Positions 33,594 to 42,900 of a stretch of DNA of 64,000 nucleotides are shown piece after piece (position 1 is the stretch's first letter; every line of letters starts with the position of its first letter). The stretch comes from an uncultured Draconibacterium sp. (GTDB lineage Bacteria > Bacteroidota > Bacteroidia > Bacteroidales > Prolixibacteraceae), in the NCBI GenBank assembly GCA_947492175.1, contig CANLMQ010000011.1:131562-195561 (forward strand), read 5' to 3'. The translations under genes were made by a program, and so were the position numbers. Under the pieces are notes generated by a model. The model saw nothing but the letters and a program-made list of their open reading frames with translations. It did not search any database and was not told the DNA's origin.

Positions 33594-35612
33594 GTGGAAA
33601 ATACCTTTCAAAAAATACCCTTTCTCAGAATAACACTGGCTTTTGCCATTGGTGTTTGGCTATGCAGTTACATTCAGATATCTCTGAATATTCTCTTTAC
33701 TATATTGTTATTTATACTATTCGTACTGGTATTTATAAATAGTAAATTCAGCTACAAACTGAGTTCCGTTTTTGGAGTTTTTATTCAACTGTTTTTTATT
33801 TTACTGGGGATAATTGTTGCCAATAACTATAATACAGAACCTTATTTTTTTCAAAAAGGTGTTTCGCTTGGAACAATACTTGAAAGTCCACAGGAAAAGC
33901 CAAACTCTTTTAAATCTCTGATTGAAATTACTACGGTTAAAACAGATGATTCAATATTCCAAACCAACGAAAAAGTTCTGGTATATTTTGCAAAAGAAGA
34001 AAGAGTTAAGCTGTTACAACCCGGCCAACAAATTATTTTTAATACAATTCCACAAAAAGTAAAGAATTATGGTAATCCTTTTGAATTCGATTATAAAAGT
34101 TATTTAGAAAACAAACGAATTTACCGCCAGGTATATTTAAACGAAAAAAGCTGGGAAACGACAAACTACAAATCGGCTGGAATGCTTGTTAAAGCAGAGT
34201 TGCTGCGCAAGAAACTTCTAGAAATATATCGTAATCAAAATCTGGGATCAAACGAAACCGAAATATTATCGGCCTTAACTTTAGGCTACAAGCGTGATTT
34301 AGACCGTGAAACCAAACGCGTTTTCTCTGCCGCAGGGGCTATGCACGTTCTGGCAGTTTCCGGATTACATGTTGGTATTATCTTTATGGTTTTCAATTTT
34401 GTTTTTGGCTTTCTAAAAAAACAAAAAACCGGACGGCATGTATTTGTTCTATTGGCTATTCTCTTGCTTTGGTTTTATGCTTTCATTACCGGGCTATCAC
34501 CTTCGGTATTGCGGGCAGCCACTATGTTTAGTATTGTTATTATTGGCAATAATCTGAATCGCAGGGCAAGTATTTACAATTCGCTGGCTGCGTCTGCTCT
34601 TATTCTGTTGCTGATAAATCCCAACAATCTTTTTGAAGTGGGATTTCAACTTTCTTATTCTGCAGTTTTTGGAATAGTTTATCTATATCCCCGACTTGAA
34701 AAACTTTGGCCGGTTAACAACAAAATTCTTAAATTTTTCTGGGGTTTGCTTTGCGTTTCCATAGCAGCTCAAATTGCTACCTTTCCATTAACTTCATTCT
34801 ATTTCAACCAGTTTCCTACTTTCTTTTGGTTAACCAATATCGTTATAATTCCTGCTATTATATTGCTCATTCCTATGGGAATATCCTTACTGCTTTTTTC
34901 ACAAATCCCCCTCCTTTCTGCAGGACTGGCTTTTCTGGTCAAATGGATGATTAAAGGAGTGTATTTTGTATTGCATTTTATCGAATCGTTTCCTTATTCG
35001 ACAGCAGATATTTCGTTGAATCCACCAGAGCTTTTCTTTTTACTCGTATTTATGTTTTTTGCATTCATTCTACTTAAAAACAAACAAGCATTATATCTCA
35101 AATTAACGTTTACTGCCCTGCTCCTGTTTTCAATTTCTGTTCTACACGCTAACATTCATCAACATAAAAGCCACGAAATATTTATTTTTAACATCGATAA
35201 AACTCCTACTATTCAGTTGATTTCAGGCAGAAAAAACTATGTTATTTCAAAAGGGAAAACTGAACGAAATGATTTTTTCTATCAGCAGATTCAGAATATA
35301 AATCGAAAAAAGAGGTTGGATGAGCCGATTTTTATTAATTCAGATAATTTCTACCGCGATGATTTTCTGTTACAAAAAAACGGAGTTCTATTTTTTGAAG
35401 GAAAAACAATATTGTTTTCCGGAGAAGTAAAAACAGCAACTTTTGAAACTTCCCCCGACTTTATTATTGTTGACCAGCACATTGATTTTAACCTGGTAGA
35501 AACAAATGAAAAAACAAAAATTATTTCTGCCAAGCATATATATCCTTCCACGAAAAACAAACATTTTCATCTGCTAAAAACCCACGGTGCATTTCATCAC
35601 AGATGGAAATAG
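33594..35612 (+). CDS. comEC: ComEC/Rec2-family DNA-uptake channel protein, short form
   Basis: A 672-residue polytopic membrane protein related to the channel that moves single-stranded DNA across the inner membrane during transformation. The N-terminal DUF4131 region (two helices, then a beta domain with VLVYFAKEE) precedes the competence domain with AAGAMHVLAVSGLHVGIIF (about 245-265) and ITGLSPSVLRAATMF. The C-terminal metallo-beta-lactamase domain of Bacillus ComEC is absent; only a short beta-rich tail follows the helices, as is usual in Bacteroidota. The start is GTG at 33594: no ATG occurs in frame between the preceding stop codon and the first helix. Whether this organism is competent is unknown. 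Confidence 0.87.
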   Translation: MENTFQKIPFLRITLAFAIGVWLCSYIQISLNILFTILLFILFVLVFINSKFSYKLSSVFGVFIQLFFILLGIIVANNYNTEPYFFQKGVSLGTILESPQEKPNSFKSLIEITTVKTDDSIFQTNEKVLVYFAKEERVKLLQPGQQIIFNTIPQKVKNYGNPFEFDYKSYLENKRIYRQVYLNEKSWETTNYKSAGMLVKAELLRKKLLEIYRNQNLGSNETEILSALTLGYKRDLDRETKRVFSAAGAMHVLAVSGLHVGIIFMVFNFVFGFLKKQKTGRHVFVLLAILLLWFYAFITGLSPSVLRAATMFSIVIIGNNLNRRASIYNSLAASALILLLINPNNLFEVGFQLSYSAVFGIVYLYPRLEKLWPVNNKILKFFWGLLCVSIAAQIATFPLTSFYFNQFPTFFWLTNIVIIPAIILLIPMGISLLLFSQIPLLSAGLAFLVKWMIKGVYFVLHFIESFPYSTADISLNPPELFFLLVFMFFAFILLKNKQALYLKLTFTALLLFSISVLHANIHQHKSHEIFIFNIDKTPTIQLISGRKNYVISKGKTERNDFFYQQIQNINRKKRLDEPIFINSDNFYRDDFLLQKNGVLFFEGKTILFSGEVKTATFETSPDFIIVDQHIDFNLVETNEKTKIISAKHIYPSTKNKHFHLLKTHGAFHHRWK

Positions 35613-35851
35613 TATTTTCTGTCAACAAACCATTTTCATTCATTTTTAATCTTATTACTTACAACCCAGCAATTAACAGCTATAATGTGCCAGGTATTAA
35701 GATACATTAACTGTTTTAAGTAATAACGAAACTTATTTTTTGTAATTTAGTATGTTAAATTTAGTGCAGCTTATTCGGATAAAAAAACAATTTTGAATTG
35801 TAGTTAAGAACATATTACATTATTTTGCTCCATTTAATATAAGACAGACAG

Positions 35852-37186
35852 ATGAAAGTTGTAATTGCCGGCGCGGGAGAGGTTGGAACACATTTAGCAC
35901 GAATGCTTACCAATGAAAATCATGATATTGTTTTATTAGATGATTCTCCGGAAAAGCTTTCGAAGATTAGTGCCGAGGTGGATTTAATGACAATAGCCGG
36001 ATCTGCCCATTCTTTTCAGGACCTGAAAAGTACCGATTTGGCAAAATCCGATTTATTTATTGCGGTAACTCCTTTTGAAGAACGAAATGTATTGGCCTGT
36101 TCCATGGCATCGTATCTTGGAGTTGGAAGAACAATTGCACGAATTAATAATCAGGAATACTTACAAGAGAGATACCGCGAAAAGCTCAGCAACCTTGGCA
36201 TTAACGAACTTATTTATCCAGAAAGTCTGGCTGCAAAAGAAATTGTAGCTTCGGTTAAGCAAACCGCAACACGGCAGCTAATTGAATTTTCAAACGGCAA
36301 ACTGTTATTGTTGGGAATAAAAGTGCGCGACAATGCACTAATATTAAATAAAACTTTTGAAGAGTTATCGCAGGAAAATCAACATTTGCTGGTTGTAGCC
36401 ATTCAGCGAAATAATAAAACAATTATTCCGAAAGGAACTGATTTTATACAAAGCGGCGATGTAGTTTATTTTATTACAACCCGCGCCGAACAACAAAATG
36501 TGTTTGAACTTACGGGTAAAAAACAGTTTGAAGTTAAAAATATCATGTTCCTTGGCGGAAGCCGGATTGCTCAAAAAGCCATTGAGAAATTAGGCGACAA
36601 TTATCGTATTAAAATTATTGAAGACAGCAGAGAAAAATGCGAAAAAATTGCCGACAAATTCGAGAACGTACTTGTTATTAATGGCGATGGGCGAAACCTC
36701 AACCTGCTGAAAGAGGAAGGTATTGAAAAAATGGATGCTTTTGTGGCAACAACCGGAAATTCGGAAACAAACATTCTAGGATGCCATCTTGCCAAAAGTT
36801 TTGGAGTACGCCGAACAGTTGCCGAGGTAGAAAACCTGGCATATATGAGCCTGGCCGACAACATGAACATTGGTAGTATCTTCAATAAAAAATTAATTGC
36901 AGCCGGCTACATTTACAGGTTTACGTTAAACGCCGAAATTTCGAAAGTAAAATGCTTGTCAGCATCTGATGCCGAAGTTTTCGAATTTATTGCAAAACCC
37001 GGAGCAAAAATTGTTGAAAAGCCAATTAAAGATCTGGATTTTCCTGATGAAGCAAAAATTGGTGGAGTAATTCGGGGAAACATGGGATACATTGCCCATG
37101 GTTATACTCAAATACAGGAAGGCGACAAAGTGGTTGTTTTCACTCTTCCTTCAGGAATAAAAAAACTCGAAAAATTCTTTAAATAG
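35852..37186 (+). CDS. trkA: Trk potassium uptake regulator TrkA
   Basis: A 444-residue cytoplasmic protein that binds NAD(H)/ATP and gates the TrkH potassium channel. It is a tandem repeat of two RCK units: the first has the Rossmann motif VVIAGAGEVGTHLARML at the start and a TrkA_C part with GDVVYFITTR at about 205-214; the second begins at NIMFLGGSRIAQKAIEKLG (about 230) and ends with EGDKVVVFTLPSG. The first unit keeps the full GxGxxG; the second has GGSRIA instead, which may weaken nucleotide binding there. trkH follows after 18 bases. Confidence 0.95.
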   Translation: MKVVIAGAGEVGTHLARMLTNENHDIVLLDDSPEKLSKISAEVDLMTIAGSAHSFQDLKSTDLAKSDLFIAVTPFEERNVLACSMASYLGVGRTIARINNQEYLQERYREKLSNLGINELIYPESLAAKEIVASVKQTATRQLIEFSNGKLLLLGIKVRDNALILNKTFEELSQENQHLLVVAIQRNNKTIIPKGTDFIQSGDVVYFITTRAEQQNVFELTGKKQFEVKNIMFLGGSRIAQKAIEKLGDNYRIKIIEDSREKCEKIADKFENVLVINGDGRNLNLLKEEGIEKMDAFVATTGNSETNILGCHLAKSFGVRRTVAEVENLAYMSLADNMNIGSIFNKKLIAAGYIYRFTLNAEISKVKCLSASDAEVFEFIAKPGAKIVEKPIKDLDFPDEAKIGGVIRGNMGYIAHGYTQIQEGDKVVVFTLPSGIKKLEKFFK

Positions 37187-37204
37187 GCGACAAATTACCA
37201 GAGA

Positions 37205-38650
37205 ATGAATCTAAAAATAATATTCCGGGTACTTGGATTTTTACTGGTGGTTGAAGGAGTAACAATGCTTTTGGCTCTTGCCATTGCACTTCTTTATGGT
37301 GAACACGACATCCTTGCTTTTCTTATTGCGTCAGGTATAAACCTTTCTATTGGAGGAGGAATAGTACTCGCAACCCAAAACGCAAAAAAAGATATTGGGA
37401 AAAGAGAAGGTTTTATCATTGTTTCAATGGTATGGATTGTATTCTCGTTTTTTGGAAGTTTACCGTATATTTTAAGTGGCTCCATTCCAAACTTTACTGA
37501 TGCCTTTTTCGAAACCATGTCGGGATTTACCACAACAGGATCATCTATATTAAACGACATTGAATCACTCCCGCATGGGATTTTATTTTGGCGAAGCATT
37601 ACCCAGTGGCTTGGTGGTATGGGAATTATCGTTCTTTCGCTAGCTATTCTTCCGGTGTTCGGAATTGGCGGAATGCAGCTTTTTATGGCCGAAGTTCCCG
37701 GACCAACTCCAGACAAAATAAGTCCCCGAATTAAACAAACAGCAAAAACACTCTGGAAAATATATATTGTATTTACACTTGCCGAAACACTGTTGTTATG
37801 GATAGGTGGCATGACTTTCTTCGATGCCATTAACCATTCGTTTACAACCATGGCAACAGGAGGCTTTTCAACCAAACAGGCAAGTGTAGCCCACTGGCCG
37901 TCGCCCTTTATTCAGTATGTAATTATAATATTTATGTTTTTGGCAGGTACAAATTTCACCCTTTCGTACTTTGCTATAAAAGGTAAATTCTCAATAGTCC
38001 TTAAAGATGAAGAGTTTAAATCCTACGGATTATTTATAATTGGTTTTACAATATTAATTTTTATTGGACTGCTGGTTACTACTCAGTTAGGAATTGAACA
38101 AGCATTTCGTGACGCTCTTTTCCAGGTACTGACTATAATTACAACTACAGGATATGCCACTGCCAATTACCTTACATGGGCACCGGTACTTACTATGCTT
38201 ATTTTTATACTTTTCTTTTTTGGAGGATCGGCCGGATCAACAGGTGGAGGAATAAAAATTATGCGAATTGTAGTTTTGTTAAAGAATGGTTATTACGAAT
38301 TAAAACGTTTGGTTCATCCACATGCCATTATTCCTGTTAAGTTCAATAAACATTCGGTTGACTCAAAGATTGTAACCAACGTTCTGGCATTCTTTATTAT
38401 TTACCTGGTAATTTTTGCAATTAGCACCATTATATTCACATTAATAGAGCCAAACATGGAATCGTCGATGGGAGCAGTAGCAACGTGTTTGGGTAATATT
38501 GGACCGGGATTGGGAAGTGTTGGACCAGCGGATAATTTCCATCACATAAAACCAATCGGGAAATGGTTCCTGTCGTTTTTAATGCTACTCGGAAGGCTCG
38601 AATTATTTACAGTTTTGGTACTCTTCTCTCCTTCTTTCTGGAAAGAATAG
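37205..38650 (+). CDS. trkH: Trk potassium channel subunit TrkH
   Basis: A 481-residue inner-membrane potassium translocator of the TrkH/TrkG/KtrB superfamily. It has four M1-P-M2 units with selectivity-filter regions such as TMSGFTTTGSSI, TMATGGFSTK, ITTTGYATANY and TCLGNIGPGLGSVGP, each with the expected glycine. QWLGGMGIIVL is the family signature after the first filter. It forms an operon with trkA upstream. Length is normal, and the C-terminus SPSFWK is typical for Bacteroidota members. Confidence 0.95.
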   Translation: MNLKIIFRVLGFLLVVEGVTMLLALAIALLYGEHDILAFLIASGINLSIGGGIVLATQNAKKDIGKREGFIIVSMVWIVFSFFGSLPYILSGSIPNFTDAFFETMSGFTTTGSSILNDIESLPHGILFWRSITQWLGGMGIIVLSLAILPVFGIGGMQLFMAEVPGPTPDKISPRIKQTAKTLWKIYIVFTLAETLLLWIGGMTFFDAINHSFTTMATGGFSTKQASVAHWPSPFIQYVIIIFMFLAGTNFTLSYFAIKGKFSIVLKDEEFKSYGLFIIGFTILIFIGLLVTTQLGIEQAFRDALFQVLTIITTTGYATANYLTWAPVLTMLIFILFFFGGSAGSTGGGIKIMRIVVLLKNGYYELKRLVHPHAIIPVKFNKHSVDSKIVTNVLAFFIIYLVIFAISTIIFTLIEPNMESSMGAVATCLGNIGPGLGSVGPADNFHHIKPIGKWFLSFLMLLGRLELFTVLVLFSPSFWKE

Positions 38651-38700
38651 AAATACGTTTATTACAAGTCCTATAATTAAATTTGTAGTTTCAGAGTTTA

Positions 38701-39315
38701 TCAATACTCCAACTCTCCTTTACCATTTCGGATTACTTCAATATCATTATGCGAACAATCCACAATAGTTGAAGGAACAAGTTCTCCAAATCCTCCATCA
38801 ATTACAACATCAACTATATCCTTGTATTTCTCGTAAATCAGTTCCGGATCGGTGGTGTACTCCAGAATTTCGTCTTCATCATGAATAGATGTAGAAACGA
38901 TTGGATTTCCCAGTTCACAAACAATCTCGCGAATAATATTATTATCAGGAATACGAATTCCTACTGTTTTCTTTTTCCCTTTAAAATATTTTGGCACATT
39001 ATTATTGGCCTCCAAAATAAAGGTAAACGGCCCGGGCAAGTTCTTTTTAATAAGTTTAAAAATATGATTGGGAATTGGCCGTGTATAATCCGACAGATGA
39101 CTAAAATCGCTGCAAATAAACGAAAAGTTGTTTTTTTCAATATTTACACCTTTCCAGCGTGCCACCTTTTCTACCGATTTCGGATTTGTTATATCGCAAC
39201 CCAATCCATAAACAGTGTCCGTTGGATAAATAATCAGCCCGCCACTTCGTAAAACATCTGCAATTTTTCTTATCTCACGGGGATTCGGATTTTCATTATA
39301 CAACCTTACCAACAT
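38701..39315 (-). CDS. L-threonylcarbamoyladenylate synthase (Sua5/YrdC family)
   Basis: A 204-residue protein that makes threonylcarbamoyl-AMP from threonine, bicarbonate and ATP for tRNA t6A37 synthesis. The dsRNA-binding-like YrdC fold is shown by LIIYPTDTVYGLGCDITN, FSFICSDFSHLSDY, KKNLPGPFTFIL and KTVGIRIPDN. The C-terminal Sua5 domain is absent, so it is the short form. The family's KxR...SxN set is modified: the usual Lys-Arg position reads RWKGVNIEKNNF, so a YciO-like role is also possible. It lies head to head with mnmD, another tRNA modification gene. Confidence 0.83.
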   Translation of the reverse strand: MLVRLYNENPNPREIRKIADVLRSGGLIIYPTDTVYGLGCDITNPKSVEKVARWKGVNIEKNNFSFICSDFSHLSDYTRPIPNHIFKLIKKNLPGPFTFILEANNNVPKYFKGKKKTVGIRIPDNNIIREIVCELGNPIVSTSIHDEDEILEYTTDPELIYEKYKDIVDVVIDGGFGELVPSTIVDCSHNDIEVIRNGKGELEY

Positions 39316-39324
39316 AGATTTTGC

Positions 39325-39332
39325 TAATTTTG
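39325..39332 (+). promoter_or_regulatory. -7 box of mnmD
   Basis: TAATTTTG, an exact TAnnTTTG match, 46 bases before the mnmD start. No TTTG at the proper distance upstream. Confidence 0.4.
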
Positions 39333-39378
39333 GGGCATAAAATTAACTTATTATGCTGTAATTCAAAGCAGAAAATAT

Positions 39379-40044
39379 ATGGAACGTAAAGTAATTGACA
39401 CTTCTGACGGCTCAAAAACCCTTTTTATCCCTGAAATGGACGAACAATACCATTCGATAAACGGTGCGCTAACCGAATCGAATCATGTATTTTTAAATGC
39501 AGGTTTTAACCATCACAAATCGGCAACACCTGTAGTTTTTGAAGTGGGATTTGGCACCGGTTTAAATGCTTTGTTAACGGCAGAAGCAGCAGAACAACAA
39601 AAACGCAAAACCACTTTTGTAACCATCGAAAAATATCCTTTGAAACAAGAACTGATTGAACAATTAAATTACGGGAAATTAATTTCGGAACAGGCTGAAT
39701 TACTTTTTACAAAAATTCATGCAGCAAACTGGAATGAGGAAATTCAAATCTCCAGCTTTTTTACGCTTTTGAAAATAGAAGGAGATTTAACCAACTTTCG
39801 GTTCGAAACACCCCGAAAATTCGACATTATTTATTTCGACGCTTTTGGCCCTGATAAACAACCAGACATGTGGAAACCCGACATTTTCAATAAAATTTAT
39901 GATGTTTCTGCCAAAGACGCCACTTTTGTAACCTACAGTGCAAAAGGCCAAATCAGGCGCCAACTGCAGGATTGCGGCTATTCCATGGAGCGATTACCCG
40001 GGCCTCCGGGAAAACGACAAATGCTGCGAGGCACTAATATTTAG
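39379..40044 (+). CDS. mnmD: tRNA (mnm5s2U34)-methyltransferase MnmD
   Basis: A 221-residue SAM-dependent methyltransferase that acts on the wobble uridine of certain tRNAs, corresponding to the N-terminal half of E. coli MnmC. The SAM-binding motif VFEVGFGTGLNALLTA lies at about 53-68, and the catalytic-region motif FDIIYFDAFGPDKQPDMW at about 149-166, followed by YSAKGQIRRQL and LPGPPGKRQML. No FAD-dependent MnmC2 oxidase domain is fused, which is the normal condition in Bacteroidota. Confidence 0.93.
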   Translation: MERKVIDTSDGSKTLFIPEMDEQYHSINGALTESNHVFLNAGFNHHKSATPVVFEVGFGTGLNALLTAEAAEQQKRKTTFVTIEKYPLKQELIEQLNYGKLISEQAELLFTKIHAANWNEEIQISSFFTLLKIEGDLTNFRFETPRKFDIIYFDAFGPDKQPDMWKPDIFNKIYDVSAKDATFVTYSAKGQIRRQLQDCGYSMERLPGPPGKRQMLRGTNI

Positions 40045-40351
40045 CTCAAAAAATGAATTGAAAATCTTCGGCTTTTAACGAACAGATGACGAATCTGTTC
40101 GATTATTTCCCTGTCTTAATTTTTTTTAACATTTTTTAATTTCACTGATATTTCTCATAATTCTCAAAAACAAAACCGAACGAATTAGCCCCGAAATGGT
40201 TTTAAAACCAACAGTTTGAAAAATATTTTAAGAAGCATATCATAAAAAATAATTGCTTCAGTTCATAGATATTTTCGAATGGCACTTGTGAATTTTCCTT
40301 GGATATTGTAAAAATTCCTTTAAAATTTGACCTTCATTCAACGTGAAGAAT
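40045..40351. other. Intergenic space between mnmD and the pRiA4b ORF-3-like gene
   Basis: Contains the hairpin at 40079-40101 and otherwise AT-rich DNA with several T-runs. No further gene or exact TAnnTTTG box was found. Confidence 0.4.
40079..40101 (+). terminator. Hairpin after mnmD, probable terminator
   Basis: Perfect 9-bp arms CGAACAGAT/ATCTGTTCG around a 5-nt loop. The T-tract is not adjacent (ATTATTTCCC first), so termination would be weak. Confidence 0.45.
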
Positions 40352-40867
40352 ATGATTTACAAATTTCAAATCGTTTCACAAGAATCCCAAAACTTCCGAC
40401 TGGAAGTTGCGCTAGACGAAAAACATTCATTTTTCGATTTCCATACTATAATACAGAAAAGTGTTGGTTTTGAGTCACATCAACTAGCGTCATTTTTCAT
40501 TTCTGATAAACGATGGAAAAAGTTAGTTGAAATTTCTATGCTTGACTTAGGTATAAATGGTGCAGCATTCTTTATTATGCAAAAGACCCGGCTGCGAGAC
40601 CTGCTAAACACTTCCGGGCAGCAGTTAATTTATACTTTCGATTTTTTAAACGATAGGTCTTTTTTTATAGAACTAACTGGAATAATTATGAAAGAAAATC
40701 TTAATGAACCGTTTGTCACTTTAAAGCAAGGTGATTCCCCCGTTCAAGTTCTTGGAGAAGATGTTATGGACCAAATTCCGGGAGAACTTCAGGAAGAAGA
40801 AGTTTATATGGATTTTGGAGAACTTGACGACTACACCGAAATTTTTGGAGAGATGGACGATTTCTGA
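40352..40867 (+). CDS. Plasmid pRiA4b ORF-3-like protein
   Basis: A 171-residue soluble protein from ATG 40352; a GTG nine bases upstream is also in frame. The pattern YKFQIVSQESQNFRLEVALDEKHSFFDFHTIIQKSVGFESHQLASFFISD matches the PRiA4_ORF3 domain, a small beta/alpha fold of unknown function found in many bacteria and some transposon-associated reading frames. Here there is no transposase nearby. The last 45 residues are extremely acidic (about QEEEVYMDFGELDDYTEIFGEMDDF at the end), which could be a DNA-mimic or protein-binding tail. It lies ahead of miaA but has its own terminator. Confidence 0.7.
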   Translation: MIYKFQIVSQESQNFRLEVALDEKHSFFDFHTIIQKSVGFESHQLASFFISDKRWKKLVEISMLDLGINGAAFFIMQKTRLRDLLNTSGQQLIYTFDFLNDRSFFIELTGIIMKENLNEPFVTLKQGDSPVQVLGEDVMDQIPGELQEEEVYMDFGELDDYTEIFGEMDDF

Positions 40868-40909
40868 ACGAGAAAAAAGCATGGTTAATCCGTGTTAAAG
40901 AAATTCACA

Positions 40910-40943
40910 GGCTGTTCAATTCATTTTGAACAGTCTTTTTTTT
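40910..40943 (+). terminator. Intrinsic terminator before miaA
   Basis: Arms GGCTGTTCAA and TTGAACAGTC (one G.U), followed by eight T. It separates the ORF-3-like gene from the miaA operon. Confidence 0.85.
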
Positions 40944-40971
40944 GTTCTTCCTTTGCCAAAAAATCGGTTTT

Positions 40972-41874
40972 ATGCCAAAAACACTTGTAGTACTCACCGG
41001 CCCCACTGGTATCGGGAAAACATCGGTTGGGATAAAAATTGCCCAGCATTTCAATACTGAAATTATCTCATCCGATTCGCGCCAGATTTTTAAAGAACTT
41101 TCAATTGGCACTGCCGTACCCGAGCCCCACGAACTGGCAGCCGTAAAACATCACTTTATTCAAACCCATTCAATTACCGAAAACTACAACGCCAGCCGCT
41201 ACGAAACTGAAGCTTTAGAGGTTCTGGATAATCTTTTTAAAACACGTGATGTGGTTATTATGGTGGGAGGCTCAATGTTGTACATCGATGCCATCTGCAA
41301 AGGGATTGATGTTATGCCCGATGCTGATCCTGAAATTAGGGCTTCACTAAAAAAACAGCTGGAAGAAAATGGTCTTGAAAGTTTGCGTCTTCAATTGAAA
41401 ACGCTCGATCCGGATTACTACAAAACGGTAGATTTAAAAAATCCGAACCGAATTATTCATGCGCTTGAGATTAGTATCCAAACTGGGAAACCTTACTCAT
41501 CGTTCCGGTCGAATAAAGATAAAGAACGCCCTTTTTCAATTGTAAAGATTGCTTTAAACTGCGATCGGGAACTGCTTCACAAACGAATAAATTTACGTGT
41601 TGATGAAATGGTAAAGGCTGGACTGGAAGAGGAAGTCCGTACCGTTTACCCGCAAAAACAACTTAATTCGTTAAACACGGTTGGTTACCGCGAGCTATTC
41701 GCCTGTTTTGATGGGGAGATTACACAAGAAAAAGCCATAGAACTGATTAAAAGAAATTCGCGACGTTATGCCCGTAAACAAATTACATGGTTTCGAAAAG
41801 ACGAAACAGTTACCTGGTTTCAACCAACCCAGGTACAGGAAATAATCCGTTTTATTGAATCACAAATTAAATAA
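40972..41874 (+). CDS. miaA: tRNA dimethylallyltransferase
   Basis: A 300-residue enzyme adding dimethylallyl to A37 of tRNAs that read UNN codons. It starts at MPKTLVVLTGPTGIGKTSVG, where the P-loop lies at 9-17; an earlier ATG at 40942 would place the start inside the T-run of the upstream terminator and is rejected. DSRQIFKELSIGTAVP, MVGGSMLYIDAICKGID and NPNRIIHALEI are family signatures, and the C-terminal YARKQITWFRK is intact. It opens a five-gene run (nudix, gmhA, gmhB, rel) with 2-19 base spacings or overlaps. Confidence 0.95.
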   Translation: MPKTLVVLTGPTGIGKTSVGIKIAQHFNTEIISSDSRQIFKELSIGTAVPEPHELAAVKHHFIQTHSITENYNASRYETEALEVLDNLFKTRDVVIMVGGSMLYIDAICKGIDVMPDADPEIRASLKKQLEENGLESLRLQLKTLDPDYYKTVDLKNPNRIIHALEISIQTGKPYSSFRSNKDKERPFSIVKIALNCDRELLHKRINLRVDEMVKAGLEEEVRTVYPQKQLNSLNTVGYRELFACFDGEITQEKAIELIKRNSRRYARKQITWFRKDETVTWFQPTQVQEIIRFIESQIK

Positions 41875-41876
41875 AA

Positions 41877-42329
41877 ATGGAGAAGTTCATTGTTCGGATT
41901 TATGGACTGGTAATCAATAAAAGAAAGGAAGTGCTGATTTCGGATGAATTTGTTATGAAAACACACATGACAAAGTTTCCGGGAGGAGGACTGGAATTTG
42001 GGGAAGGACCGCTTGAGTGTTTGAAACGCGAATTTAAAGAAGAATGTAACGGCCAGGAAATTGAAAACCTTCGTCACTTTTATACAACCGACTTTTATCA
42101 GAAGGCACTATTTTTTGAAAATGCACAGTTAATCAGTATTTATTACCTTGCCGACCTGAAAGAACCACTTCGGATTACTATCTCGGACAAAGCATTCGAC
42201 TTTGAAATAGTCAATGGTTTTGGACAAAGTTTCAGATGGGTAAAAATAAAAGACTTAAACGAGGCAGATATCACCTTTCCAATTGATAAATTTGTCGTTC
42301 AGAGGTTAAAACAAACTTTCAATGAATAA
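41877..42329 (+). CDS. NUDIX hydrolase
   Basis: A 150-residue small pyrophosphohydrolase. The Nudix box reads GGGLEFGEGPLECLKREFKEEC (about 38-59), matching Gx5Ex7REUxEE, with Asn in place of the usual Gly after the final Glu-Glu. The substrate cannot be told from the box. Its place directly before gmhA and gmhB might mean that it acts on a nucleotide sugar or simply housecleans; this is inference. It starts 2 bases after the miaA stop and overlaps gmhA by 8 bases. Confidence 0.85.
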   Translation: MEKFIVRIYGLVINKRKEVLISDEFVMKTHMTKFPGGGLEFGEGPLECLKREFKEECNGQEIENLRHFYTTDFYQKALFFENAQLISIYYLADLKEPLRITISDKAFDFEIVNGFGQSFRWVKIKDLNEADITFPIDKFVVQRLKQTFNE

Positions 42330-42900
42330 AGTCCGTTACAATATCAAAGAGCTCGCTACTTTAACCAGCCTAATATCAGACGATGCAGCGTTTATCCAAC
42401 AAATAAATCAGGCAGCTGAAAAAATAACAAATGCATATAAAAAAGGGGGGAAAACTATTTTTTGCGGCAACGGCGGAAGTGCGGCTGAAGCACAACATTT
42501 GGCAGCCGAATTATCGGGTAGATTTAAACTGGATAGAAAACCACTTGCAGCTGAAGCTTGTCATGTTAATTCGTCGTTTGTAACAGCCATCTCAAACGAT
42601 TACGATTTTAAACAAGTTTACAGCCGCTATATAGAAGCTTTTGGCAATAAAGGCGATGTACTTGTGGGGCTTTCAACATCAGGTACATCAGAAAATATTG
42701 TAACCGCATTTAAAACTGCCCAAAAGAGAGGCCTTGTTACTATTGCACTAACAGGTTCTGCCGGAGGATTACTTCCAAACCATTCCGATTTGTGCTTAAA
42801 AATTCCTTCGGATGAGGTTCCCCGAATCCAGGAAATTCATTTGTTAATAGGCCATATTATATGCGAAAAAGTTGAACATAGCCTGTTTGGAGATGAATAA
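42322..42900 (+). CDS. gmhA: Sedoheptulose 7-phosphate isomerase
   Basis: A 192-residue SIS-domain enzyme making D-glycero-D-manno-heptose 7-phosphate, the first step to the ADP-heptose used in lipopolysaccharide core or other glycoconjugates. The motif FCGNGGSAAEAQHLAAELSGRFK (about 49-71), the TSGTSENI phosphate-binding loop and IPRIQEIHLLIGHIICE near the end are characteristic. Length is typical. The following gene gmhB overlaps its stop codon (ATGAATAA), so the two steps are coupled. The intervening kinase (HldA or HldE) is not in the window. Confidence 0.93.
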   Translation: MNKVRYNIKELATLTSLISDDAAFIQQINQAAEKITNAYKKGGKTIFCGNGGSAAEAQHLAAELSGRFKLDRKPLAAEACHVNSSFVTAISNDYDFKQVYSRYIEAFGNKGDVLVGLSTSGTSENIVTAFKTAQKRGLVTIALTGSAGGLLPNHSDLCLKIPSDEVPRIQEIHLLIGHIICEKVEHSLFGDE

